Part shown: positions 1 through 10,393 of the stretch, in pieces | How the letters are laid out: the number at the start of each line of letters is the position of its first letter | Position numbering within the stretch: the first letter of the stretch is position 1 | From: Psychromarinibacter sp048262455 | GTDB taxonomy: Bacteria; Pseudomonadota; Alphaproteobacteria; Rhodobacterales; Rhodobacteraceae | Direction of reading: 5' to 3' | Length of the DNA stretch: 64,000 bases | Assembly (NCBI GenBank): GCA_048262455.1 | Contig: JBLXFD010000001.1 | Coordinates: 124,001 to 188,000 of the forward strand | The notes under the pieces: generated by a model | What the model was told of the DNA's origin: nothing | What the model saw: only the letters and a program-made list of their open reading frames with translations | Database searches by the model: none | Translations under genes and position numbers: made by a program

Positions 1-514
1 GCACCTCCTCCAGCCAGCGTTCCTGCGGCACGTCGCGGAAGCCGGTCATCATCCGGGCGCGGGCCTGCGCCGCCTGCGCGTGGGTTTTCACCGCCGGCTG
101 CTTGCCGACGTAGCCGCGGATCAGCTCCAGCCCCTCCGGCGCCAGTTCCGGGCCGATGTCGTTCAGGCAGACGCCGATCAGCCGGTGCTTGACGGTCGAG
201 GCCATCAGCATCGCCGCCAGCCCGCCGCGCGAGGTGCCGAGGATGGCCGCCTGCTCGATCTCCAGGTGGTTCATCAGCTCCAGCACGTCGCGGGCCTCGA
301 CCGGCAGGATGTAGCTTTCGGGCGGCCCCCAGTCCGACCTGCCGCGGCCGCGGTAGTCGGGGCGGATGAGGCGCACGTCCCGCAGGTGCGGGGCGACGAA
401 GTCGAAGTCGGTGCCGGCCCGGGTCAGCCCCGCGAGGCAGACCAGCGGCAGGCCCTCGCCTTCGTCGGTATAGGCCAGTTGCAGCCCGTCCGAGCTGGTG
501 AAGAAGCGGCTCAC
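1..514 (-). CDS. alpha/beta hydrolase, C-terminus outside the window
   Basis: Read on the minus strand from a GTG at 514; the 3' end lies beyond position 1, so about 171 residues are visible. The fold signature is clear: an early beta-strand region with a hydrophobic run followed by G-L, a DYRGRGRS loop near residue 53, and a nucleophile elbow GTSRGG near residue 93 with the presumed catalytic Ser95. The Asp and His of the triad would lie in the missing part. Its start overlaps the stop of the upstream haloacid dehalogenase gene by four bases (GTGA), which suggests translational coupling. The substrate cannot be inferred; pairing with a dehalogenase hints at small-molecule catabolism, which is inference only. 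Confidence 0.8.
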   Translation of the reverse strand, partial: MSRFFTSSDGLQLAYTDEGEGLPLVCLAGLTRAGTDFDFVAPHLRDVRLIRPDYRGRGRSDWGPPESYILPVEARDVLELMNHLEIEQAAILGTSRGGLAAMLMASTVKHRLIGVCLNDIGPELAPEGLELIRGYVGKQPAVKTHAQAAQARARMMTGFRDVPQERWLEEV

Positions 515-1197
515 CCCTGCGCTGCCAGCTCGGGGATGGTGGAGAGGTCGGAGAGCACCTTGTCCGGCCGCCAGTCCAGCCGGTCCACCGGCTGCCCGGC
601 GCGGTTGACCCAGACGGTGCGGAAGCCGAAGCCGGCGGCATGGGCCGCGTCCCAGCCGTTGGACGAGACGAACAGCACCTCGGACGGCGCGCAGCCGAAG
701 CGGGCGCCCACCAGCTCGTAGACCTTGCGGTGGGGCTTGAAGACGCCCACCTCCTCGACCGAGAGCACCGCGTCGAGGTATTCGCCGATCCCCGCGCTCT
801 CCACCGCGCCCGCCAGCATCCGCGGCTCGCCGTTGGACAGGATCGCGGTGGCGCGGCCCTCCTGTTTCAGCGTGGCCAGCATCTGCGGCACCTCGGGGTA
901 GGCGGCCAGCTCGAAGTACAGCGCCAGCAGGCGTTCGCGCAGTTCCGGATCGTCCAGCCCCTGCGCCTCGAGCGCCCAGTCCAGCCCGTCCTGCGTGACC
1001 TGCCAGAAGTCGGTATGGGCCCCGGCGACGGCACGCAGCCAGCTGTATTCCAGCTGCTTGCGCCGCCAGTCCTCGGCCAGCCGGGGCCAGGCCTCGGAGA
1101 GCTGCGGGAACGCGGCCTCCCCGGCCGCCTCGCGGGCGGCGGCGGCGACGTCGAAGAGGGTTCCGTAGGCATCGAAGACGCAGGTGGTAACGGGCAT
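511..1197 (-). CDS. haloacid dehalogenase type II (HAD superfamily)
   Basis: A 228-residue protein, the usual size of (S)-2-haloacid dehalogenases. HAD motif I is DAYGTLFD at residues 9-16, with the nucleophilic Asp first. Motif II lies in ILSNGEP in the middle of the protein, followed by the basic motif FKPHRKVYEL and the acidic C-terminal motif with VSSNGWDA, all in family order. These enzymes replace the halogen of short 2-haloacids by hydroxyl in the cytoplasm. The start at 1197 is chosen because AAGGAG precedes it at good spacing; the open frame continues upstream only into tandem repeats. It overlaps the alpha/beta hydrolase by four bases. A second member of the family lies at 13114-13821. 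The family name is secure; the true substrate is not. Confidence 0.85.
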   Translation of the reverse strand: MPVTTCVFDAYGTLFDVAAAAREAAGEAAFPQLSEAWPRLAEDWRRKQLEYSWLRAVAGAHTDFWQVTQDGLDWALEAQGLDDPELRERLLALYFELAAYPEVPQMLATLKQEGRATAILSNGEPRMLAGAVESAGIGEYLDAVLSVEEVGVFKPHRKVYELVGARFGCAPSEVLFVSSNGWDAAHAAGFGFRTVWVNRAGQPVDRLDWRPDKVLSDLSTIPELAAQG

Positions 1198-1258
1198 GGC
1201 GGGCTCCTTCCGGCGGAAGACTGGCAGAAGCGGGGGGCGAGGGGAAGGGTGGGGGCTG

Positions 1259-2000
1259 TCCTTCCGATCGGCAAGAGCACCCGGCCCGGAACAAGGCGCG
1301 AAGCGCCGCCGGGCCAGCGCCCGTCCGTCCCCCGTGCGGGCGCTTCGTTGACGTTGGCGCGGGGGGGGGGTGGAGCGAAGGGGTGGCGGTGAGATAGAGT
1401 GAAGACCACCACCGTCACACGCGCCCACCCACGGACGGGCGCCGGCCCTCTGTTGTGACAAGAGCACCCGGCCCGGAACGAGGCGCGCAGCGCCGCCGGG
1501 CCAGCGCCCGTCCGTCCCCCGGGCGGGCGCTCCGTTGACGTTGGCGCGGGGGGTGGAGCGGGGACGTGGCGGTGCGATAAAGTGGCGACCACTAGCGGAG
1601 TGTGCGCCCACCCACGGCCGAGCGCTGTCCCTCTGATGTGACACGAGCACCCGGCCCGGAACAAGGCGCGCAGCGCCGCCGGGCCAGCGCCCGTCCGTCC
1701 GCCGGGCGGGCGCTTCTTCACCGTTCGCGCGGGGGTGGAGCGGGGAAGTGACGGTGCCATAAAGTACAGACCACCAACGGCAGGAGCGCCCACCCACGGA
1801 CGGGCGCCGGCCCTCTGTTGTGACAAAGGCACCCGGCCCGGAACAAGGCACGCAGTGCCGCCGGGCCAGCGCCCGTCCGCCCCCCGGGCGGGCGCTTCCT
1901 CACCGTCGGCGCGGGGGTGGAGCGACGACGTGGCGGTGCAATAAACCGCAGACCACCGGCGTCACATGCGCCCACCCACGGACGGGCGCTGCCCCTCTCA
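1259..2000 (+). repeat. family A tandem repeat array A1 (four units, about 183 bp each)
   Basis: This fills the divergent gap between the dehalogenase and icd. Four units begin near 1259, 1446, 1629 and 1811, so the period is 182-187 bp. Each unit contains a first hairpin (outer stem GCCCGG/CCGGGC, AACAA bulge, inner stem, three-base loop), a second hairpin with arms AGCGCCCG and CGGGCGCT, a GGCGCGGGGGTGGAGCG stretch and an ATAAAG box (GATAAAG in unit 2), and ends in CCACCCACGGACGGGCGC. Inner stems differ between units in a paired way: GGCGC/GCGCC in three units and GGCAC/GTGCC in the unit from 1811. No coding gene is supported here; open frames crossing it are by-products of the composition. 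Confidence 0.85.
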
Positions 2001-2067
2001 AAGCGCAACACACCCCCGAGACCCGCAGAAACACCCCCCGCGACCCCGCTCCACCCGCGTTGCGCGG

Positions 2068-2096
2068 TTGAACACGGGCGCGGCATCGTCTACGCG
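2068..2096 (+). promoter_or_regulatory. candidate promoter of icd
   Basis: TTGAAC at 2068-2073, a 17-base spacer, then TACGCG at 2091-2096, about 94 bases upstream of the icd start and just after the repeat array. The -35 box is good and the -10 box weak, so this is a plausible sigma-70 site only. Confidence 0.35.
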
Positions 2097-2189
2097 ATGC
2101 GCGACGTCACAGGATCAATTCCAGGGCCAGCGCCACCCCGGGGACGGGCAGGCCGGCCGCAGCTTTCGCGACAACGAGGGGACCCGAAA

Positions 2190-4403
<2,214 letters not shown>

Positions 4404-4412
4404 AAAGACACC

Positions 4413-4435
4413 GGGCCGTCCCGCAGGGGGCGGCC
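4413..4435 (+). terminator. GC-rich hairpin after icd
   Basis: Arms GGGCCGTCCC and GGGGGCGGCCC around a short loop, ten bases after the icd stop. There is no clear T-run, so it may be a 3' end stabiliser rather than a strong intrinsic terminator. Confidence 0.45.
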
Positions 4436-4458
4436 CGCCATTGCGCGGAGGGGCCGGG

Positions 4459-4872
4459 ATGCTGTCCAACACCATGACGCGGCGGATCGAGTGGGGCGAC
4501 TGCGACCCCGCCGGCATCGTCTACAACCCCAACTTCCTGTCCTATTTCGACCACGGCACCGCGCTGCTCTACGAGGCCGCGGGCTGGACCCGGCGCGAGA
4601 TGATCGCCGAGTTCGGGGTCTCCGGCTGCCCGCTGGTGGCCACGCGGGCCGAGTTCAAGGTGCCCTGCGAGGCCGGCGAGGACGTGCAGATCACCTCCAC
4701 CGTCACGCGCATCGGCACCTCCAGCTTCGACGTGCACCACCAGCTGCACCGGGACGGCGTGCTTTGCGTGGAAGGCTTCGAGACCCGGGTCTGGACCGTC
4801 CGCGACGACGCCGGCAAGCTGGTCTCGCGCCCGATCCCAGAGGCGATGGCCGCGAAGCTGCGCGGCGACTGA
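4459..4872 (+). CDS. acyl-CoA thioesterase, 4-hydroxybenzoyl-CoA thioesterase type
   Basis: A 137-residue hot-dog fold protein. The hallmark WGDCDPAGIVYNPNF sits at residues 12-26, and Asp16 matches the catalytic Asp of the Pseudomonas 4-hydroxybenzoyl-CoA thioesterase. Length and the single domain fit this class, which hydrolyses acyl- or aroyl-CoA in the cytoplasm; the YbgC group of the same family acts on short acyl-CoAs. The start at 4459 has GGAGGGG eight bases upstream; an in-frame TTG at 4441 lacks this. It lies 55 bases after icd and 55 before the hydroxyacid dehydrogenase. No aromatic pathway gene is nearby, so the substrate remains open. Confidence 0.82.
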   Translation: MLSNTMTRRIEWGDCDPAGIVYNPNFLSYFDHGTALLYEAAGWTRREMIAEFGVSGCPLVATRAEFKVPCEAGEDVQITSTVTRIGTSSFDVHHQLHRDGVLCVEGFETRVWTVRDDAGKLVSRPIPEAMAAKLRGD

Positions 4873-4927
4873 GGCGGCTTTTCCCCGCCGCGCCGGGCCG
4901 CTAGGCTCTGCCGCGGAAGGAGCCGCC

Positions 4928-5962
4928 ATGACCCCCAGACCCCCCAGACCCCTCGTCCTCTGCGCCCCCGAACCGCGCCGGCTGGACCTGATCTTCACCC
5001 CCGATCGCCTTGCCGAGTTGCGCGCCCGCTACGAGCTGCTGGAGGTGGAGGCGCCCAAAATCCCCGGCCTGCCGGACGAGGTGCTGGGCCGGGTGCGCTA
5101 CGTGCTGGGCCAGCCGCCGCTGGAGGCGCCGGTGCTGGCGCGGATGACCGGCCTGCGCGCGGTGCTGAACATCGAGGGCAACCTGCTGCCCAACATGCCC
5201 TACGACGATCTGTTCGCCCGCGGCATCCACGTGCTGACCACCGGGCCGGTCTTTGCCCTGCCGGTGGCCGAGCTGGGGCTGGGGCTGGCGTTGGACCTGC
5301 TGCGCGGGATCAGCGGCGCCGACCGCGCCTTCCGAGAGGGGCGCGAGGCCTGGGGCATGGACGGCAACCGCGGCGCGCGGCTGCTGAGCGGGGCGGAGGT
5401 GGGGATCATCGGCTTCGGCGATCTCGGCCGCGCGCTGCGCCGGGTGCTGGAGGGGTTCGGCTGCCGGATCCGGGCGCACGACCCCTGGCTGCCGGACGCG
5501 CTGCTGCGCGGGCAGGGGGTGGAGCCGGCGACGCTGGCCGAGGTGCTGGAGGGGTCAGACGTGGTCTTCGTGGTCTCGGCCGTGACCACCGAGAACCGCG
5601 GCGCGCTGGGGGCCGAGGCCTTCACCGCCATGCGCCCCGGCGCCGCGCTGGTGCTGCTGTCGCGGGCCGAGGTGGTGGACTTCGAGGCGCTGCTGGACGC
5701 GGTGGAGGCGGGGCGCATCGTGGCGGCGAGCGACGTGTTCCCCGAGGAGCCGATGCCGGAGGACCACCGGGTGCGGCGCATGGAGGGCTTCCTGCGCTCG
5801 GCCCACCGCGCGGGGGCGCTGGAGGCGGCCTTCACCGCGATGGGCGAGCTGGTGCTGGACGACATGGCCCTGATGGACCGCGACCTGCCACCCCTGCGCT
5901 GCAAGCGCGCGGAGCGGGAGACGGCGAGGCGGATGCGCTCGCGGCCGGTGGAGAAGAGTTGA
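4928..5962 (+). CDS. D-isomer-specific 2-hydroxyacid dehydrogenase
   Basis: A 344-residue NAD(P)-dependent dehydrogenase. The Rossmann motif GFGDLG lies around residues 157-162. The catalytic Arg is in LLSRAEVVD, the Glu in DVFPEEP and the His in SAHRAG, in family order with normal spacing, so the enzyme should be active. It would interconvert a 2-keto acid and a D-2-hydroxy acid in the cytoplasm; the substrate is not readable. AAGGAG precedes the ATG at good distance. The C-terminus carries an extra Arg/Lys-rich tail of about 25 residues. It is followed directly by the B1 repeat array, which separates it from the convergent aminotransferase. Confidence 0.85.
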   Translation: MTPRPPRPLVLCAPEPRRLDLIFTPDRLAELRARYELLEVEAPKIPGLPDEVLGRVRYVLGQPPLEAPVLARMTGLRAVLNIEGNLLPNMPYDDLFARGIHVLTTGPVFALPVAELGLGLALDLLRGISGADRAFREGREAWGMDGNRGARLLSGAEVGIIGFGDLGRALRRVLEGFGCRIRAHDPWLPDALLRGQGVEPATLAEVLEGSDVVFVVSAVTTENRGALGAEAFTAMRPGAALVLLSRAEVVDFEALLDAVEAGRIVAASDVFPEEPMPEDHRVRRMEGFLRSAHRAGALEAAFTAMGELVLDDMALMDRDLPPLRCKRAERETARRMRSRPVEKS

Positions 5963-5978
5963 GGGGGGGCGGCGGGGC

Positions 5979-6830
5979 GTGGCGGGGTGAACCCCGCCCT
6001 ACGGCATCATCGGAGCGAAGCGATGGTGCGCCCCGAACAAGCCGAAGGCGCGGGGCGAGCGCCTGCCCATCCTCGCGGGCTGGCGCTGTGTCACCCGCAG
6101 GGCAACGCTCATTCTTTGCGCGGATGTGGCGGGGATAAAGCGCCCATGCCGGAGTTATGCGGCGCCACCCCACGGGCAGGCTGGCGTTGCGCCATGGCGG
6201 GTGAACCCCGGCCTGCCAATCCACACGGATGAAGCGCTGATCCGCCCCGAACAAGCCGAAGGCGCGGGGCGAGCGCCTGCCCGTCCCGTCGGGCTGGCGC
6301 TGTGTCATCCGCAGGGCAAAGCTCATTCTGTGCGCGGACGTGGCGAGGATAAAGTGCCTATGCCGGAGCGCAGCTGCGCCACCCCACGGACAGGCTTGCG
6401 TCGCGCCAAGGCGGCGAAAGCCCGCCCGACCGCTTCTTCCGAACGAAGCACTGATCCGCCCCGAACAAGCCGAAGGCGCGGGGCGAGCGCCTGCCCGTCC
6501 GGGCGGGCTGGCGCTTTGTCACCCTCGTGCCCCGCTCATTCTTCGCGCGGATGTGGCTGAGATAAAGTGCCTATGCCGAGGGTCGGCAGCGCCACCCCAC
6601 GGGCAGGCTGGCGTTGCGCCGAGGCGGGGTGAACCCCGCCCTACCACTCCATTCGAACGATGCGGTGACCGCCCCGGACAAGCCGAAGGCGCGGGGCGGG
6701 CGCCTGCTCGTCCCGGCGGGCTGGCGCTTTGTCACCCGCAGGACAACGATCATTCTGCGCACGGGCTTGGCGGACATAAAGCGCCCACCCGGAAGGTCAG
6801 CAGCGCCACCCATGAGCAAGCTCACGCAGC
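5979..6830 (+). repeat. family B tandem repeat array B1 (four units, 214 bp)
   Basis: This fills the convergent gap between the hydroxyacid dehydrogenase and the aminotransferase. The first hairpin of each unit begins at 6031, 6245, 6459 and 6672, giving spacings of 214, 214 and 213 bases. Each unit has a GGCGGGGTGAACCCCGCC palindrome (or a decayed form); a hairpin with outer arms GCCCCG/CGGGGC, AACAA (ACAA after GCCCCGG in the fourth unit) and inner arms GCC/GGC; a second hairpin with arms AGCGCC and GGCGCT; and an ATAAAG followed two or three bases later by GCC. The core is in plus orientation, reading with the dehydrogenase. I see no gene in it. Confidence 0.9.
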
Positions 6831-6860
6831 GCCCAGGCGCCGCACCCCGCCCCGCAGCCC

Positions 6861-8117
6861 CTACGCTCCCCGGATCTCCCGCACCGCCGCCAGGAACCGG
6901 CCCACCTCTTCCACCGTGTTGTAGTGGCACATCGACACCCGCACCGCGCCTTCCAGACCCAGCGGGTCAAGGATGTTGCCGGAATAGTGGTCCGCCTTCC
7001 GGGTATGCGTGCGGATCCCCCGCTCGCGCAGGGCGGTCACCACCTCGGGGGCCGGCACGCCCTCCAGCGCGATGGAGACAAGCCCCTCTCGCAGCGGGTT
7101 GTCCACGCCGCCGATCACCGTGATCCCCTCCAAATCCGCCAGCCCGGTGTGGTTGCCGGTGCCGTGCAGCATCGCCTCGGTCAGCGCGTGTTCCTGGGCG
7201 TGGATCGCCTCGCCGGCGGCCACGATGCGGGCGCGGCGGTCGTCGCTGTCGGTGAAGCGGCTGCCCAGCCACTCAAGATACCCCACCACGTCCGAGAAGG
7301 TGGCATAGGCGCCGGTGTCGCGGGTTCCGAATTCCCAGGGCTCGTTCGGCGCGTCGATCAGGTGCTCGTGGCGCAGCGCGTTCAGCCGCTCGGAGACCCA
7401 GGCCACCCCGTAGCCGTGCCGCGAAAACATCTTGTAGGGCGAGATCACGTAGCCGTCGATGTCGTAGCTCTCGATGTCCAGCCGGCCGTGGGCGGCGTGC
7501 TGGATGCCGTCGACGATGATGCAGCACTCGGGCGCCACGGCGCGGATCTCGCGGGCGATGGCGGCCACGTCCACCGCCATGCCGGTGACGGGCGAGGTAT
7601 GCAGGATCGTCGCCACCCGCGTGTCGGAGGTCACCTCGGGACGGTAGGCTGCAGCGTCCACCGACCCGGTGGCGTCGTCATGGGCCACCAGCACGTGCTC
7701 CTTGCCCGCCACTTCGGCCCAGTGCCGCGCGGCGCTGCGCGAGGCGGGGTGCTCCAGCGTGCTGCCCAGCACGCGGCCGCCCCCGGGGGTGCCCAGGCAG
7801 GCCGTGCGGATCAGCCGGAACAGCAGCTCGGTCCCGCTTTCGCCCACGAAGAACAGGCCCGTGGGTGCGTTGAACAGCACCCGCATGTCATCCTTGGCGG
7901 TGTCGATGATCTGCTGCAGCGCCGCCGAGGCCGGGTTGTCGCGGCCTTGGTTGTCGGGGATCGCGGCGAACCTGGCCGAGGTCTCCACTACGCTGTTCAG
8001 CGTCAGCGCGCCGCCCGCGTTCTCGAAGAAGACGCGCTCGCCGGTGAAGGGGCAGGCGTCCACGTGGGCAAAACGGCCGCGAATTTCGTCCATCAGGCCG
8101 GGCTTGCTGTCGAACAT
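6861..8117 (-). CDS. class V aminotransferase, cysteine desulfurase-like, without the usual catalytic Cys
   Basis: A 418-residue PLP enzyme of the NifS/SufS/isopenicillin-N-epimerase group. PLP ligands are visible: Asp203 and His207 in VDGIQHAAH and the Schiff-base Lys229 in ISPYKMFSRHG. In SufS/CsdB a catalytic Cys lies before the C-terminal R-x-S-x-x-x-YNT motif; here that stretch is RTHTRKADHYSG and carries no Cys, while the downstream RVSMCHYNT motif is kept. The protein is therefore probably not a classical desulfurase. The start at 8117 has AAGGAG nine bases upstream. It lies about 100 bases downstream of the selenide water dikinase fusion on the same strand, so a role in selenium or sulfur handling is possible but inferred from position only. 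Confidence 0.8.
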   Translation of the reverse strand: MFDSKPGLMDEIRGRFAHVDACPFTGERVFFENAGGALTLNSVVETSARFAAIPDNQGRDNPASAALQQIIDTAKDDMRVLFNAPTGLFFVGESGTELLFRLIRTACLGTPGGGRVLGSTLEHPASRSAARHWAEVAGKEHVLVAHDDATGSVDAAAYRPEVTSDTRVATILHTSPVTGMAVDVAAIAREIRAVAPECCIIVDGIQHAAHGRLDIESYDIDGYVISPYKMFSRHGYGVAWVSERLNALRHEHLIDAPNEPWEFGTRDTGAYATFSDVVGYLEWLGSRFTDSDDRRARIVAAGEAIHAQEHALTEAMLHGTGNHTGLADLEGITVIGGVDNPLREGLVSIALEGVPAPEVVTALRERGIRTHTRKADHYSGNILDPLGLEGAVRVSMCHYNTVEEVGRFLAAVREIRGA

Positions 8118-8218
8118 CGAAGAACTCCTTGAGCGGGAAGGGCCGGGGCGCGCGCAGGGCGCCGGCCGGAATGACGCGGCGGTCTTAACGCGCGGGAAAG
8201 GGGAAGCAAAGGGGGGTG

Positions 8219-10393
8219 CTAGAGCACCCGCACCCCCGGCGCGCCGGGCACCAGCCGGCCGATCCGCGCCGCCGGGATGCCCGCCGCGCGCAGGGCCGCC
8301 AGCCGGTCCTCCGCGGTCTCGGCGGCCACCGCCGCCAGCAGCCCGCCGGCAGTCTGCGGGTCGAACAGCACCGCCGCGCGCGGGCTCTCCGGCGCCTCTA
8401 CCCGCGCCGCCAGCGCCCGGTTGTCGGGATAGAGCGTGGACCGTACCCCCGCCGCCGCCAGCGCCTCTGCCCCCTCCATCATCGGCACCGCCGCGAGGTC
8501 CAGCTCGGCCGCAAGCCCCGAGGCGTCGCAGATCCCCAGCAGGTGCCCCGCGAGTCCGAAGCCGGTGACGTCGGTCATCGCGTGCGCCCCGGCCAGCAGC
8601 GAAGCGGCGGGCCCCTGCGGCACGTCCATCGCCGCCAGGCACTCCGCCACCCAGGCGCCCCGCGCGCGGCGCTGCATCTCGGCGGCCAGGATGGTGCCGG
8701 ACCCGATCGGCTTGGTCAGCAGCAGCACGTCGCCCTCGCGCGCGCCCCCCAGGGTGATCGGCGCGCTCTCGCACAGGCCGGTGACGGTGAAGCCCACCGT
8801 CAACTCGCTGCCCAGCGAGGAATGGCCGCCCACGATCTCGGCCCCCGCCGCGCCGAAGACCTGCGCGGCGCCCGCCATGATCTCGGCCAGCCAGTGCTCC
8901 TGCAGCCGGGGCGCGAGGCGCGGCAGGATCACCTGCGCCAGCGCCGCCTGCGGGGCCGCGCCCATGGCCCAGATGTCCCCCAGCGCGTGGATCGCGGCGA
9001 TGCGCGCCTGCACGAAGGGGTCCTCTGTGAAGGCGCGCAGGTGGTCGGTGGTGATCACCTGCCGCGCGCCGCCCATGCGCAGCACCGCCGCGTCGTCGCC
9101 GGGGCGCAGGTCGACATCGGCGCGCCCGGCACTTGGCAGCCCCGCCAGCACCCGCCCCAGCGCGCCGCCGCCCACCTTGGCGCCGCAGCCGCCGCAGGCG
9201 GGCTTTTCCCCCAGCGCCTCGCGCAGCCCCGCCGCCGCCGTCTTTGGCAGGTCCGGCGCGGCCATCTGTGGCAGGTCGTGGAACTTGTCCATGAACCTGC
9301 CGTCGATCCGGTCCTTCCAGCGCCACAGCCAGCGCCCCTCCAGCCGCAGGCCCCACTTGTCGGCCAGCGCCGACTTGCCGCCCAGCGAGATCAGCTTCAG
9401 GTAGTCCTTCTGCGGCTGGAAGGGGCGCAGGGGGCCGGTTTCTGACAGCGCCGCGCGGAGGTTTTCGTAAAGCACCGGCGCCGCGCGCACCGCGTAGACG
9501 CCGGCCTTGGGGCGCGGCGCGTGGGTCAGGTGGGCGCAGTCGCCGGCCGCGAAGACCGCCCGGTCGCTGGTCTGCAGCGTCGGGCCCACGTCGAGGAACC
9601 CCTCGGTCATGGCAAGGCCGCATCCCGCCAGCCAGCCATGCGGCCGCGCCCCCGCCGCGCCGACCACCAGCGCCGCCGGCAGGCGCGCGCCGCCCTCCAG
9701 CGTCACGCCCTCGGCGGTGACCTCGGATGCTGTGACGTGTTCGCGCAGGGAGACGCCCAGCCCCTCCATCCGCTTCAACAGCGCCGCGCGGGCGCGGGGG
9801 CCGAGGCCCTCCAGCGCGCGGCCGGTCTCCAGCACCGTCACCTCGGGCTTGGTTCCCGCCTGCGCCAGAGCGTGGGCCATGGCCATGGAAAGCTCCACCC
9901 CGCCGACGCCGCCGCCGATCACCACCACCCGCGCCGCCGCGCCCTGTGCCACTTGGCCGAGGAAGCGCTGCCAGCGGTCGGCGTAGGGGCCCAGCGGCTT
10001 GGCGGCCACCGCGTGTTCGGCAAAGCCCGGCAGCCCTGGCGGGTCCGAGGTGATGCCCACGTCGACCGAGCAGACATCGTAGGCCAGTGCCGGCCGCCCC
10101 GGCACCGTGACGCGTTTCGCCTCCGGGTCGATGCCCGTGGCCCGCCCGAGGATCAGCCGCGCCCCGGCGAAGCGGGCGAGCTGCACCAGGTCGATCTCCA
10201 GCGCCTCGCGCGGGTAGTGGCCAGCGATGTGGCCGGGCAGCATGCCGGTGTAGGGCGGGGCCGGGGCCGGGTCGATCACCGTCACCCGCACCCCCGGCAG
10301 CGGGTCCATCCCCCAGCGCCGCAGCACCAGCGCATGGGCATGGCCGCCGCCGATCAGAACCAGTTCCCGGGTCAGGGGCAGGGCGGGGGTCAT
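8219..10393 (-). CDS. selD: pyridine nucleotide-disulfide oxidoreductase / selenide, water dikinase fusion
   Basis: A 724-residue two-domain protein. Residues 1 to about 370 are an NDH-2-like flavoprotein with GGGHAH near residue 15 for FAD, GGGVGGVE near 160 for NAD(P)H and a second FAD motif FAAGDCAHL near 285. From about 385 a full selenide water dikinase follows: CGGCGAK with Cys403 and Lys406 matching Cys17 and Lys20 of E. coli SelD (Cys19 of E. coli is Ala here), then DDAAVL, GHSSLGSELTVGF and FDPQTAGGLL. SelD makes selenophosphate from selenide and ATP. Such N-terminal fusions are a known SelD architecture, thought to supply reduced selenium. The start at 10393 forms ATGA with the stop of the upstream PNPOx gene. 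No selA, selB or mnmH is in the window. Confidence 0.92.
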   Translation of the reverse strand: MTPALPLTRELVLIGGGHAHALVLRRWGMDPLPGVRVTVIDPAPAPPYTGMLPGHIAGHYPREALEIDLVQLARFAGARLILGRATGIDPEAKRVTVPGRPALAYDVCSVDVGITSDPPGLPGFAEHAVAAKPLGPYADRWQRFLGQVAQGAAARVVVIGGGVGGVELSMAMAHALAQAGTKPEVTVLETGRALEGLGPRARAALLKRMEGLGVSLREHVTASEVTAEGVTLEGGARLPAALVVGAAGARPHGWLAGCGLAMTEGFLDVGPTLQTSDRAVFAAGDCAHLTHAPRPKAGVYAVRAAPVLYENLRAALSETGPLRPFQPQKDYLKLISLGGKSALADKWGLRLEGRWLWRWKDRIDGRFMDKFHDLPQMAAPDLPKTAAAGLREALGEKPACGGCGAKVGGGALGRVLAGLPSAGRADVDLRPGDDAAVLRMGGARQVITTDHLRAFTEDPFVQARIAAIHALGDIWAMGAAPQAALAQVILPRLAPRLQEHWLAEIMAGAAQVFGAAGAEIVGGHSSLGSELTVGFTVTGLCESAPITLGGAREGDVLLLTKPIGSGTILAAEMQRRARGAWVAECLAAMDVPQGPAASLLAGAHAMTDVTGFGLAGHLLGICDASGLAAELDLAAVPMMEGAEALAAAGVRSTLYPDNRALAARVEAPESPRAAVLFDPQTAGGLLAAVAAETAEDRLAALRAAGIPAARIGRLVPGAPGVRVL

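Noticed and set aside
1198..2189. Long frames on both strands extending the dehalogenase and icd into the gap
   Set aside because: They consist of translated tandem repeat units, in which the same peptide words recur in step with the DNA period. Good ribosome sites exist only at the chosen starts (1197 and 2190).
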